From NCBI RefSeq assembly GCF_003703395.1, contig NZ_RDQN01000001.1:310001-374000 (forward strand): 64,000 bases of DNA, given 5' to 3'. This DNA is from Pseudoxanthomonas spadix. GTDB lineage: Bacteria; Pseudomonadota; Gammaproteobacteria; Xanthomonadales; Xanthomonadaceae. Under the pieces are notes generated by a model, which ran no database searches, was not told the DNA's origin, and saw nothing but the letters and a program-made list of their open reading frames with translations. This document shows positions 1-7,872 of the stretch, one piece after another. The first letter of the stretch is position 1, and each line of letters starts with the position of its first letter. A program made the position numbers and the translations under genes.

Positions 1-156
1 GGCTTCGTCGGTGGCAGCGGCGGCCTGGTCGGCAGCGGCGGCGGCATCGTCGGCAGCGCTGGAGGCGGTGGCCGAAGCGGCGTCCTGGGTTTTCTGCGAG
101 CAGGCGCCAAGGGCCAGCACGGCGGCGATCAGCACGAGGTTGAGCTTGTTGGTCAT
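1..156 (-). CDS. Alanine-rich lipoprotein, C-terminus outside window (partial)
   Basis: The reading frame starts at an ATG at 156 preceded by a GAAGGGAAA ribosome-binding stretch and runs off the left edge, so only the first 52 codons are present. The protein opens with a short signal peptide ending in a lipobox (LGAC, Cys at residue 19), followed by a tract made almost only of Ala, Ser, Asp and Thr. It is therefore predicted to be an acylated, low-complexity envelope lipoprotein. It resembles the complete gene just downstream (381-731) in lipobox and composition and is probably a paralogue. No function can be given. Confidence 0.75.
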   Translation of the reverse strand, partial: MTNKLNLVLIAAVLALGACSQKTQDAASATASSAADDAAAAADQAAAATDEA

Positions 157-305
157 GAGGTTTCCCTTCAAAAATATGGAATGGGTGGGTCGTTGATGCC
201 GCACTGGCCGCAAGAACGGCGCCAGACACGGCAGCGCGCGGATTCTACAGAGCGCCAGGTCAATTGAAAGTCGCCCGTGAAGCGGCGCATCAGGCGCCGC
301 GCATG

Positions 306-338
306 AAAAAAGGACCGCCGGTTGCCCGGCGATCCTTT
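306..338 (-). terminator. Intrinsic terminator of the alanine-rich lipoprotein gene
   Basis: Read on the minus strand, a 13-bp stem (one G-U pair) closes on a GCAA tetraloop and is followed by a run of at least six T. It lies 43 bases beyond the stop codon of the lipoprotein gene at 381-731. Arms are 309-321 and 326-338. This is a textbook Rho-independent terminator. Confidence 0.9.
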
Positions 339-380
339 CGATCCATCCCAGTGGAAGCGTGGACGCTCCCGCGCGAGGGG

Positions 381-731
381 TTACTTCTGGTCAGCCTCAG
401 AGGCAGCCTTCTCAGCCGTGTCAGCGGCATCCTGGGCGGTGTCCTTGGCGGTTTCGGCGGTCTCGGCAGCGGTGTCGGCAGCGTCATCCGTGGTCGCAGC
501 GCCGGCGTCGGCAGCAGCGCTGGCAGCGGTGTCGGCAGCGGTGGCGGCGGTGTCGGCAGCGGCCTGGGCCGAGTCGGCGGTCGGGGTGCTGGCAGCGGTG
601 TCGGCAGCAGCCTGCGCCTCGGTGGCCGCCTGCTGTGCGTCAGTCGATGCGTCGGCAGCCTGTTCCGGCTTCGAGCAAGCGGCCAGGGCCAGGCCCATTG
701 CCAGCGCGATCAGCGTCTTGTTGATGCTCAT
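381..731 (-). CDS. Alanine-rich repetitive lipoprotein
   Basis: A 116-residue protein. The ATG at 731 is preferred over an upstream ATG because it has a GAGGA ribosome-binding site 8 bases before it and places a signal peptide and lipobox (LAAC) at the N-terminus. After the Cys the sequence is a run of Ala/Thr/Asp/Gln repeats of the type AADTAA with only one aromatic-free character throughout, suggesting an extended helical or disordered chain tethered to a membrane. It is followed by its own terminator, so it is probably monocistronic. It looks like a paralogue of the partial gene at 1-156. Function unknown. Confidence 0.8.
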   Translation of the reverse strand: MSINKTLIALAMGLALAACSKPEQAADASTDAQQAATEAQAAADTAASTPTADSAQAAADTAATAADTAASAAADAGAATTDDAADTAAETAETAKDTAQDAADTAEKAASEADQK

Positions 732-871
732 TTGGTAAATCCTCGTCGATAAGTTTGGCAACGCGCAGTCTGCGCGCCGGGCGACATCATGACTATCCGG
801 TTTCCACTGTCAAGCATTGACTGGCATGCGGCTCATGTTCGTCAACTTTGCGTTAAAGACCGGAAACCTCG

Positions 872-2047
872 TCAGATCAGTTCCAGCGCAATGGCCGTGG
901 CTTCGCCCCCGCCGATGCAAAGCGACGCGATGCCACGGCGCTTACCCTGCACGCGCAGGGCGTTGATCAGCGTGACGACCAGGCGCGCGCCCGATGCACC
1001 GATCGGATGACCCAGCGCGCAGGCACCGCCATGGACGTTGACCTTCTCGCGCGCAATGCCAAGCTCCCTGATCGGGACCATGGCGACCACCGCAAAGGCC
1101 TCGTTGATCTCGAACAGGTCCACCTGCTCCACCGACCAGCCGGCCTTTTCCAGCACGCGCTGGATGGCGCCGACCGGGGCAGTGGTGAACCACTGCGGAT
1201 CCTGCGAGAAGGTCGCGTGCGCCACGATCCGCGCCAGCGGGGTGATCCCGCGCCTGGCTGCCTCGTCCGCACTGAGCAGCAGCGTGGCCGCCGCGCCGTC
1301 GGAAATGCTGGAGGAACTGGCCGCGGTCACCGTGCCGTCCTGCTTGAAGGCCGGCTTGAGCGAGGGGATCCTGGCGATGTCCGCCTTGCCGGGCTGCTCG
1401 TCGCTGCCGACGCTGACCTCACCCTTGCGGGTGGTCACGGTGAAGGGAACGATCTCGCCTTCAAATGCGCCCGAAGCCTGCGCGGCCCGTGCGCGCTCGA
1501 CCGAGCCGATCGCGTAGGCGTCCTGGTCCTGGCGACTGAAGCCGTATTTTTCCGCGGTGGCTTCGCCGAACACGCCCATGGCCTGGCCGTCGTACGGGTT
1601 GACCAGCCCATCCCAGGACATGTGGTCGATCGCCTTGAAATCGCCGAAGCGGTTGCCCGTGCGCGAATTGGGGATCATGTGCGGCGCGTTGGTCATCGAT
1701 TCCATGCCACCGGCCACCACGATCTGCGCCGAGCCGGCCTTGATCAGGTCATGCCCCAGCATGATGGTCTTCATGCCCGATCCGCAGACCTTGTTGACCG
1801 TGGTGCAGCCGGTCGAGGAGGGAATGCCGGCCGCCAGCGCTGCCTGGCGGGCGGGCGCCTGGCCCAGGTTGGCCGGCAGCACGCAACCCATCAGCACCTC
1901 GCTGACGTCGGCCGCCGGCACGCCGGATTGGGCAAGCACCGCGCGGATGGCTGCCGCGCCCAGCTGCGGGGCGGGTACGCCGGTGAACTGGCCAAGGAAG
2001 GAGCCAATGGCGGTGCGCTTGGCGGCGGCGATGACGATGTCGCTCAT
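872..2047 (-). CDS. Acetyl-CoA C-acetyltransferase (thiolase)
   Basis: A 391-residue thiolase, the usual family length. It condenses two acetyl-CoA to acetoacetyl-CoA or runs the reverse thiolysis. The nucleophilic Cys88 lies in KVCGS; NEAFA, the active-site His in CALGHPIGASG and the second catalytic Cys in CIGGGEA are all present. Start at 2047 is chosen because it gives MSDIVIAAAKRT, the normal thiolase N-terminus; the frame stays open upstream without a better site. It lies alone, 223 bases after the leucine dehydrogenase gene on the same strand. Biosynthetic (PhaA-like) versus degradative (AtoB-like) use cannot be told from sequence. Confidence 0.93.
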   Translation of the reverse strand: MSDIVIAAAKRTAIGSFLGQFTGVPAPQLGAAAIRAVLAQSGVPAADVSEVLMGCVLPANLGQAPARQAALAAGIPSSTGCTTVNKVCGSGMKTIMLGHDLIKAGSAQIVVAGGMESMTNAPHMIPNSRTGNRFGDFKAIDHMSWDGLVNPYDGQAMGVFGEATAEKYGFSRQDQDAYAIGSVERARAAQASGAFEGEIVPFTVTTRKGEVSVGSDEQPGKADIARIPSLKPAFKQDGTVTAASSSSISDGAAATLLLSADEAARRGITPLARIVAHATFSQDPQWFTTAPVGAIQRVLEKAGWSVEQVDLFEINEAFAVVAMVPIRELGIAREKVNVHGGACALGHPIGASGARLVVTLINALRVQGKRRGIASLCIGGGEATAIALELI

Positions 2048-2270
2048 GGGAGATCCTGTTGTCCAGAAGAGGCAACCATTATCCGCCCGCCGCGGAAACG
2101 GCGGCAATACGGCCTTCGGCGCGTGGGGGCCTGGTGTGGATCACCAGGTGCTGATCGGCTGGGACCTCAAGTCCTGGGGCAGGGGCCGGGCTGGTGTCTG
2201 ACGCGGTGAGTACGGCTGAAGCCGCAAGAAGAATGCCGGTTTCAAGGCGCGTTCTTTTGCCAATGCGCGA

Positions 2271-3371
2271 TCAGTGGTCGCCGCGCAGGTGACCCATGTA
2301 GCGCGGGGCGGTGCGGCCCAGCGGTAGCTTGAGCTTGCCGATGGCGCCGATGCGTGCCTCGGCGATACGGTCGGCGGCGTACTGCGGAGCGATCTTTTCC
2401 TTCTCCGCCAGGTCGAAGATGCGGCCGACGTTGTGGTAGATGTTGCGCATCAGGCGCATGGCGCGCTCGCGGTTGTAACCGTCGATCTCAAGCGACACGT
2501 TCATGACGCCACCGGCGTTGACCGCGTAGTCCGGCGCATAGAGGATGCCGCGCCGCATGGCTTCCTCGCCGACCACGTGCGACATCTGGTTGTTGGCGGT
2601 GCCGCAGATGATCTTGCTGCGCAGGCGCGGCAGGGTCTCCTGGTTGATCGAGCCTTCCAGCGCGCACGGCGAGAACACGTCGGCCTGGACCTCGTAGATC
2701 TCGTCCGGCGACACCGCCTCGGCGCCGCATTCCTCGACCGCGCGCTCGACCAGCGCCGGATTGAGGTCAGTGACGAACAGCTTGGCGCCGCGCTCCCTGA
2801 GCAGTTTCACGAACTCCATGCCGATGTGGCCCAGGCCCTGGACCGCATAGCTATACTTGCCGATTTCCTCATTGCCGAAGCGGCGCTGCAGGGTGGCCAT
2901 CAGGCCTTGCAGGGCGCCGTAGGCGGTGAACGGCGCCGGGTCGCCCGAGCCGCGGTGCACCTGGTGTACGCCGACCACGTATTCGGTTTCGCGGTAGACG
3001 TATTCCATGTCGTTGACGTCGGTGCCGACGTCCTCGGCGGTGATGTAGCGACCGCCCAGCGAATCGACATAGCGTCCGAGCATGCGGAACAGCGCTTCGG
3101 TCTTGTCCCGGCTCGGGTCGCCGATGACCACCGCCTTGCCGCCGCCGACGTTGAGGCCGGCCAGGGCGTTCTTGTAGGTCATCGTGCGACTCAGCCGCAG
3201 CGCGTCGTGCAAGGCCGCATCGGTGCTGGCGTAGGGGCGCATGCGCATACCGCCCAGGGCCGGTCCGAGCACCGTGCTGTGGATGGCGATGATCGCCTTC
3301 AGGCCCGCGTCGGGATTGTGGCAGAACACCACCTGCTCGTGGCCTGAGCTATCGAGTGTTTCAAAGAGCAT
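2271..3371 (-). CDS. Leucine dehydrogenase (Glu/Leu/Phe/Val dehydrogenase family)
   Basis: A 366-residue NAD-dependent branched-chain amino-acid dehydrogenase, interconverting leucine, valine or isoleucine and the 2-oxo acids. Visible family marks are the GPALGGMRM motif near residue 40, the catalytic Lys in TYKNALAGL followed by GGGKAVV, and the Rossmann fingerprint GLGHIG. Length matches leucine dehydrogenases (about 364). The ATG at 3371 has GGAG upstream; an in-frame ATG at 3434 would add 21 unlike residues and has no ribosome-binding site. It may supply branched 2-oxo acids as primers of the branched fatty acids that are typical of this family; that link is inference. Confidence 0.92.
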   Translation of the reverse strand: MLFETLDSSGHEQVVFCHNPDAGLKAIIAIHSTVLGPALGGMRMRPYASTDAALHDALRLSRTMTYKNALAGLNVGGGKAVVIGDPSRDKTEALFRMLGRYVDSLGGRYITAEDVGTDVNDMEYVYRETEYVVGVHQVHRGSGDPAPFTAYGALQGLMATLQRRFGNEEIGKYSYAVQGLGHIGMEFVKLLRERGAKLFVTDLNPALVERAVEECGAEAVSPDEIYEVQADVFSPCALEGSINQETLPRLRSKIICGTANNQMSHVVGEEAMRRGILYAPDYAVNAGGVMNVSLEIDGYNRERAMRLMRNIYHNVGRIFDLAEKEKIAPQYAADRIAEARIGAIGKLKLPLGRTAPRYMGHLRGDH

Positions 3372-3542
3372 GTGGGGTGGGCTCCAGATTCCGCGCGAGG
3401 CCGCAGTTGCGGACCATCGTTTGGAGCGTTTCATAAGTTACTGAAACGCAAAACAAAAAAGAAACCGCCCGGGTGCAGGCGGCGACCTCGCACAGGAACA
3501 GTCTAACGATACGCGCCGTGTGCGTTGGCAGGGCGGCGTGAG

Positions 3543-3568
3543 GCCTGAATCGGGAGCGCGATTCAGGC
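3543..3568. other. Perfect hairpin between leucine dehydrogenase and a small membrane-protein gene
   Basis: A 10-bp perfect inverted repeat (GCCTGAATCG, 6-base loop, CGATTCAGGC). It lies downstream of the gene at 3622-3852 and upstream of the leucine dehydrogenase gene on the same strand. There is no T run beside it, so it could be a weak terminator or attenuating structure. Confidence 0.5.
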
Positions 3569-3621
3569 TCCTGGGCGATGGTCATATCGCGCGCTGGTGC
3601 GCGCGAGGGCTGGAGCGCGGA

Positions 3622-3852
3622 TCAGCGGTTGACCGCGGCCTGCTGCTGGGTCACCAACGATGGATCGCGCGTGGGGACTGGGTCGGCCAGCGGGCGCCGG
3701 GCCGTTGCCGCGCGGTGTGGTTCGGTACCGGGCCGGGTCGGATCGACGGTGCGGGTGATGGTGTGTTCGTCCCCGTTCTTGATGGCGCGGGAAAGCGGAA
3801 TTCCGATGGCGAGCAGGACAACGGCAATGACCAAGGTAATCACGACTTTCAT
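3622..3852 (-). CDS. Small single-pass membrane protein of unknown function
   Basis: A 76-residue protein with a strong GGAGGA ribosome-binding site 6 bases before the ATG. Residues 1-22 form one hydrophobic helix (KVVITLVIAVVLLAIGIPLS), followed by a charged, Arg/Pro/Thr-rich tail expected to be outside the membrane. The family is not recognised. It is followed by a hairpin at 3543-3568 and then the leucine dehydrogenase gene 250 bases away, so co-transcription is possible but unproven. The strong Shine-Dalgarno and clean hydrophobic start are the main reasons to call it real. Confidence 0.65.
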   Translation of the reverse strand: MKVVITLVIAVVLLAIGIPLSRAIKNGDEHTITRTVDPTRPGTEPHRAATARRPLADPVPTRDPSLVTQQQAAVNR

Positions 3853-4061
3853 GCGGGTCCTCCGGGATGACTGACGGATTCTGCGGTGGGTGGCGCGTGG
3901 TGGAATGGCTACCGCGTCCGACTATCCGCCTGCATGGCCGGCTGGTCACGATGCATCGCAGCATCCTGTTTGCAGAAGCACGGGCGGTTCGGAAGTCGGG
4001 CCCGCCGCTACGTCATAGGGCCTCGGCAAGGGCGACAGACCGCCCCCGCTGAACAGGGTTC

Positions 4062-5264
4062 TCAGCCCAGCGGCGGACGCTCCAGGCGGCGCAGCCGCGG
4101 GGTCGCCATCGGGGTGGTCAGCATGGTGCTCATCACCGCCATCAGCAGCAGCGCGGTAAAGGTGGCGCTGGTGATGATCGCCTTGTCCAGCAGGATGTTG
4201 GCGAAGATGATCATGATCAGCGCCTTGGTCTGCAGCAGCCAGCCGATCAGGCTGGCTTCGCCCGGCTTCCACTTCAGGAGTCTGCCGGCAAGGTGTACGC
4301 CGGCCAGCTTGCCGGCGACCGCGGCCACCAGCAGGGCCAGCGCCGCCAGGAACACCGCCGCGCCACCGACATTCCATTCGGTGCGCAGGCCGGTGCTGAG
4401 GAAGAACACCGGCATCATCACCAGCAGCACGTTGTGGCGCAGGCGGTCCATGTCGGCCTGGTCGAACCAGTGCGCATCGATCACCACTCCGGCCAGGAAC
4501 GCACCGACCATGAAGTGCAGCCCGGACCAGTCCGCGCCGAACGCGCACAGCGCCAGCCAGATCAGCATCACGTACCAGCGATCGCGCTCGCCGATGGCGC
4601 CCATCAGCTTGCGCAACAGCAGGCAGGCCGCGGCAAAGGCGACCAGGAACCCGACCTGGCGGCCGATCCGCTGCCAGTCCACCAGTACCAGCGCCAGCAC
4701 GCCCCAGATCGCGATGTCGTCCAGGCTGGCGTAGCGCAGGATGCGCTGGCCGATCGGGCGGCGCAGGATGTCCAGCTTCTCCATCAGCAGGATCAGGATG
4801 GGCAGGGCGGTGACCGCGCAGGCCATGCCCACGCCGGTGACGAACTGCCACGGCCGGCCCTGCAGACCGATCCAGCCGGGGAAGCGCAGCATGCCCAGCG
4901 CAGCCAGGCCGCCGAACACCAGCGGCACGCCCAGCGCCAGGCTGGCGGTGATCCCGCTTTCGCGGCGGTTGGCCCAGGCCTGACTCAGGTCCAGCTCGAT
5001 CCCGGCGATCAACACGAACAGCATCACCGCCCAGCCGCCCAGGCCGGTGAGGATCTGCACCACCTGCGGGCTGAACACGAAGTGGTAGTAGCCAGGCAGC
5101 ACCGCGCCCAGCACGCCTGGACCCAGCACGATGCCGGTGAGGATCTGCACCACCACCAGCGGCGCGAAGTAGTCGGTGCGGCCCAGCCGCCAGATCAGGA
5201 ACGGAATGCAGAAGATGATCGTCATGGCGATCAGGAATACTTCCATGGTGCTGACGGGATGCAT
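4062..5264 (-). CDS. CPA2-family cation/proton antiporter (Na+/H+ exchanger)
   Basis: A 400-residue, highly hydrophobic protein with about 12 membrane segments. It matches the monovalent cation:proton antiporter-2 fold: a Gly-rich helix LTGIVLGPGVLG near residue 45, an IAGIELDL segment in TM4, TALPILILLMEK and a broken-helix Asp region YASLDDIAIW that carries the exchange carboxylates. There is no TrkA-type RCK domain at the C-terminus, so it is the short form. The start at 5264 follows a GAAGG site; a second ATG at 5246 is possible. It is transcribed divergently from the RIO kinase gene. Ion specificity cannot be assigned. Confidence 0.85.
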   Translation of the reverse strand: MHPVSTMEVFLIAMTIIFCIPFLIWRLGRTDYFAPLVVVQILTGIVLGPGVLGAVLPGYYHFVFSPQVVQILTGLGGWAVMLFVLIAGIELDLSQAWANRRESGITASLALGVPLVFGGLAALGMLRFPGWIGLQGRPWQFVTGVGMACAVTALPILILLMEKLDILRRPIGQRILRYASLDDIAIWGVLALVLVDWQRIGRQVGFLVAFAAACLLLRKLMGAIGERDRWYVMLIWLALCAFGADWSGLHFMVGAFLAGVVIDAHWFDQADMDRLRHNVLLVMMPVFFLSTGLRTEWNVGGAAVFLAALALLVAAVAGKLAGVHLAGRLLKWKPGEASLIGWLLQTKALIMIIFANILLDKAIITSATFTALLLMAVMSTMLTTPMATPRLRRLERPPLG

Positions 5265-5499
5265 CCGGTGGCAGCCTTCGGTCGGGACCGCTTGGCGCGG
5301 CGGGCGCCCATGGTGCCGCATGCCATCGCCGTTGGGCACCGCTTGTGCTGGGCGCGCCCGCCCGCTGCGGCAGGAGTCCGGCGAGGCTGGCGCCGCCGGC
5401 AGCGCGCGACCCCGGCCGGCCCGGCGGCCACCGAAGGATGCGACACTATCGGCTCATGCAGCACGGTGTTCCGGCCGGCTGTTTCTTGCACAGGATTCC

Positions 5500-6357
5500 A
5501 TGAAGACCCCCAACGGATTGCAGGCGCTGATCGACGATGGCGTCATCGATGAAGTGTTGCGGCCTTTGAAGAGCGGCAAGGAAGCGGCCGTGTACGTGGT
5601 GCGCAGCGGCGACCAGGTGCGCTGCGCCAAGGTCTACAAGGACATGGCCCAGCGCAGCTTCCAGCAGCGGGTGCAGTACCAGGAAGGGCGCAAGGTCCGC
5701 GGCAGCCGCGAGGCGCGCGCGATGGGCAAGGCCACCCGGTACGGCCGCAAGCAGGCCGAAGTGGCCTGGAAGAACACCGAGGTCGACGCGCTCTACCAGC
5801 TGCGCGATGCCGGCGTGCGCGTGCCCGAGCCGTTCGGCTATTTCCATGGCGTGCTGGTGATGGAGCTGGTCACCGATGCCGAAGGGTTTTCCGCGCCGCG
5901 TCTGGCCGAGGTGGAGCTGGAGCCGGCACAGGCGCGAGAATTTCATCGGATCCTGGTGCGCCAGGTGGTGCTGATGCTGTGCAGCGGCCTGATCCACGGC
6001 GACCTGTCGCCGTACAACGTGCTGGTCAACGCCGATGGACCGGTGGTGATCGATTTCCCGCAGGTGGTCAGCGCCGCTGGCAACAATGCCGCGCGCACCA
6101 TGCTGCTGCGCGACGTCAACAACCTCACCGCCTATCTCGGCCGCTGGGCGCCGGAACTGCTGGAGACCTGGTACGGCGAGGAGATGTGGGCGTTGTTCCA
6201 GGCCGGCGCGCTGCGGCCGGACAGCGAACTGACCGGCCAGTTCACCGCCGATGAGTCCAGTGCCGACCTGGACAGCGTGCGCGAGGCGATCAACGAGGCG
6301 CGCTTTGAGGCATTGATCCGCCAGCAGGGCCGCCAGGCCGCGGCCGAAGAAGACTGA
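5500..6357 (+). CDS. RIO1-type serine/threonine protein kinase
   Basis: A 285-residue RIO-family kinase. It has the RIO nucleotide-binding segment with KSGKEAAVYVV, a catalytic loop HGDLSPYNVLV (catalytic Asp and metal-binding Asn) and the metal-binding IDFPQ in place of DFG. The AGGA site 6 bases before the ATG at 5500 supports the start; the longer open frame upstream lacks family similarity. Eukaryotic and archaeal RIO1 act in small-subunit ribosome maturation; the bacterial proteins are widespread in proteobacteria but poorly characterised. It is divergent from the antiporter gene, with both promoters inside 5265-5499. Confidence 0.88.
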   Translation: MKTPNGLQALIDDGVIDEVLRPLKSGKEAAVYVVRSGDQVRCAKVYKDMAQRSFQQRVQYQEGRKVRGSREARAMGKATRYGRKQAEVAWKNTEVDALYQLRDAGVRVPEPFGYFHGVLVMELVTDAEGFSAPRLAEVELEPAQAREFHRILVRQVVLMLCSGLIHGDLSPYNVLVNADGPVVIDFPQVVSAAGNNAARTMLLRDVNNLTAYLGRWAPELLETWYGEEMWALFQAGALRPDSELTGQFTADESSADLDSVREAINEARFEALIRQQGRQAAAEED

Positions 6358-6375
6358 CCACGCCTGCGCGGTGGA

Positions 6376-7743
6376 TCAGTAGCCGCCGAAGCTGCCGGCC
6401 GCGCCGGGAAAGACCACAGCGCTTTCGCTGCCGTCCCTGGCCACGGCCGCGACACCGAAATAGTGGTTGTCGATCACCATGTTCTTCAGCGTGTGGCTGG
6501 TGACATCGCCCACGTACCGGCTATGGGTCCACTGCGGTTCGGTGGTCAGGCGCCAGTACAGCCTGTAGCCGGCCAGTTCCGGCGCCTGGGTCGCAGGCGG
6601 ACGGGTCCAGCTGAGCGTGGTGTCGGCGCTGACCGCGCCGTCGATCCTGACCTGCGCGGGCGGGGGCGGGGCCCAGGCCAGGCCGGCCAGGGTGACCGCG
6701 TTGAGCGCGGTGAGCCTGGCGGCATAGGCAAAGTCCACCCCGTCCAGGGTATCGCCGTAGACCCGGCCGTTTTCGGTCCGCAGGTCCTGGTGCTGGCGGT
6801 CATAGTGCTCGTGGGTTTCCATGATCCGCACGGCCGGGAAGCCGGCATCGTTGAACGGACTGTGGTGGCCGCCGCGGCCAAAGCGGTCCAGCCGGTAGAC
6901 CATCATCACCTCCAGGTTCGGCACGTGCTCGGCCATGCGCGCGATGTAGCGGGCCAGGTTGCGCGAGGGCGAATCCAGCTCGCCGCCGGTGAAGCGGCGC
7001 GCGCGGGCCTCAGCTTCGGTCTCGGTGGCGCGGGTGCCTTCGGAGAACACCCGGGCGGTGTGGTTGTCGCTCACCCCATCGATCCCGGAGGTATTGCCGA
7101 TCATGTCGTTGTTGAGCAGCGCCTCGATCCGCCAGCCTTGTTTTTTTGCCTGCTCGGCCACGATCCTGCCACCGAACAGGCCCTGTTCCTCGGCCGAGAG
7201 CGCGACATAGGCAATCGAGGCCGGGAATTTGTACTTGCTCAGCACCCGCGCGGCCTCCAGGGTGCCGGCCAGGCCCGAAGCGTTGTCGTTGGCGCCGGGC
7301 GCATCGGCGGTGGCATTCATGACATCGGACACACGCGAGTCGATATCGCCACTCATCATCACGTAGCGATCCGGGTCATTGCTGCCGCGCTGGATGGCGA
7401 CCACGTTGACCACTTCGGTGGCGTTGGGGATGCGCTTCTCGCCGGCGATCGTGTCGCTGACATAGCGCACCTCCAGGCAGCCGCCGCAATCGCGCGAAAT
7501 CTGCTGGAACTGCGCATGGACCCAGCGCCGGGCCGCGCCGATGCCGCGGGTTTCGGAGGCGGTCTCGGACAGCGTGTGGCGGGTGCCGAAGGACACCAGC
7601 GTGCGCACGTCGGCTTGGATGCGCGCCGCCGAAGGCGCGGTGCCGATCGCATCCAGGCGCGGATCGGAGGCCGGTGGAGCAGCGGCCTGGGCCAGGCAGG
7701 TCAACGGAAGCAGCAGGCAGGCGGCAATCAGGCGGCGGGACAT
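6376..7743 (-). CDS. Secreted M28-family metallopeptidase with C-terminal fibronectin-like domain
   Basis: A 455-residue protein with a signal peptide (residues 1-20), an M28 aminopeptidase domain (about 40-340) and a C-terminal domain of fibronectin-III character (about 350-450). Visible di-zinc features are ANDN (Asp153), the Glu pair in SAEEQG (185-186), the Asp in LNNDMIG and a His in METHEHYD. The first ligand position, normally His in a HxD motif, reads GDIDS, so Asp133 replaces His; the codon is GAT. It probably releases N-terminal residues from peptides in the periplasm or outside the cell. It is divergent from the M1 peptidase gene, which suggests shared peptide-scavenging use. Confidence 0.85.
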   Translation of the reverse strand: MSRRLIAACLLLPLTCLAQAAAPPASDPRLDAIGTAPSAARIQADVRTLVSFGTRHTLSETASETRGIGAARRWVHAQFQQISRDCGGCLEVRYVSDTIAGEKRIPNATEVVNVVAIQRGSNDPDRYVMMSGDIDSRVSDVMNATADAPGANDNASGLAGTLEAARVLSKYKFPASIAYVALSAEEQGLFGGRIVAEQAKKQGWRIEALLNNDMIGNTSGIDGVSDNHTARVFSEGTRATETEAEARARRFTGGELDSPSRNLARYIARMAEHVPNLEVMMVYRLDRFGRGGHHSPFNDAGFPAVRIMETHEHYDRQHQDLRTENGRVYGDTLDGVDFAYAARLTALNAVTLAGLAWAPPPPAQVRIDGAVSADTTLSWTRPPATQAPELAGYRLYWRLTTEPQWTHSRYVGDVTSHTLKNMVIDNHYFGVAAVARDGSESAVVFPGAAGSFGGY

Positions 7744-7872
7744 GGCGGGATGGTTCGCGTCGGGTGCGGGCCCTGGATGTTCGCACAGTCGGCACATGAC
7801 CTCTGACGCGTGCAGCCTGGCCGCATTGCTGGCAGCCTGTGCGCTGTCCTGTCAGACGTCGGTCGTCCTTCG

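Noticed and set aside
264-752. Plus-strand Gly/Ser-rich open frames opposite the alanine-rich lipoprotein
   Set aside because: They mirror the repetitive Ala codons on the other strand; the minus-strand gene has a lipobox, a ribosome-binding site and a terminator.
3372-3434. Upstream ATG at 3434 as the leucine dehydrogenase start
   Set aside because: It would add 21 residues not found in the family and has no ribosome-binding site, while ATG 3371 gives the standard length with GGAG upstream.
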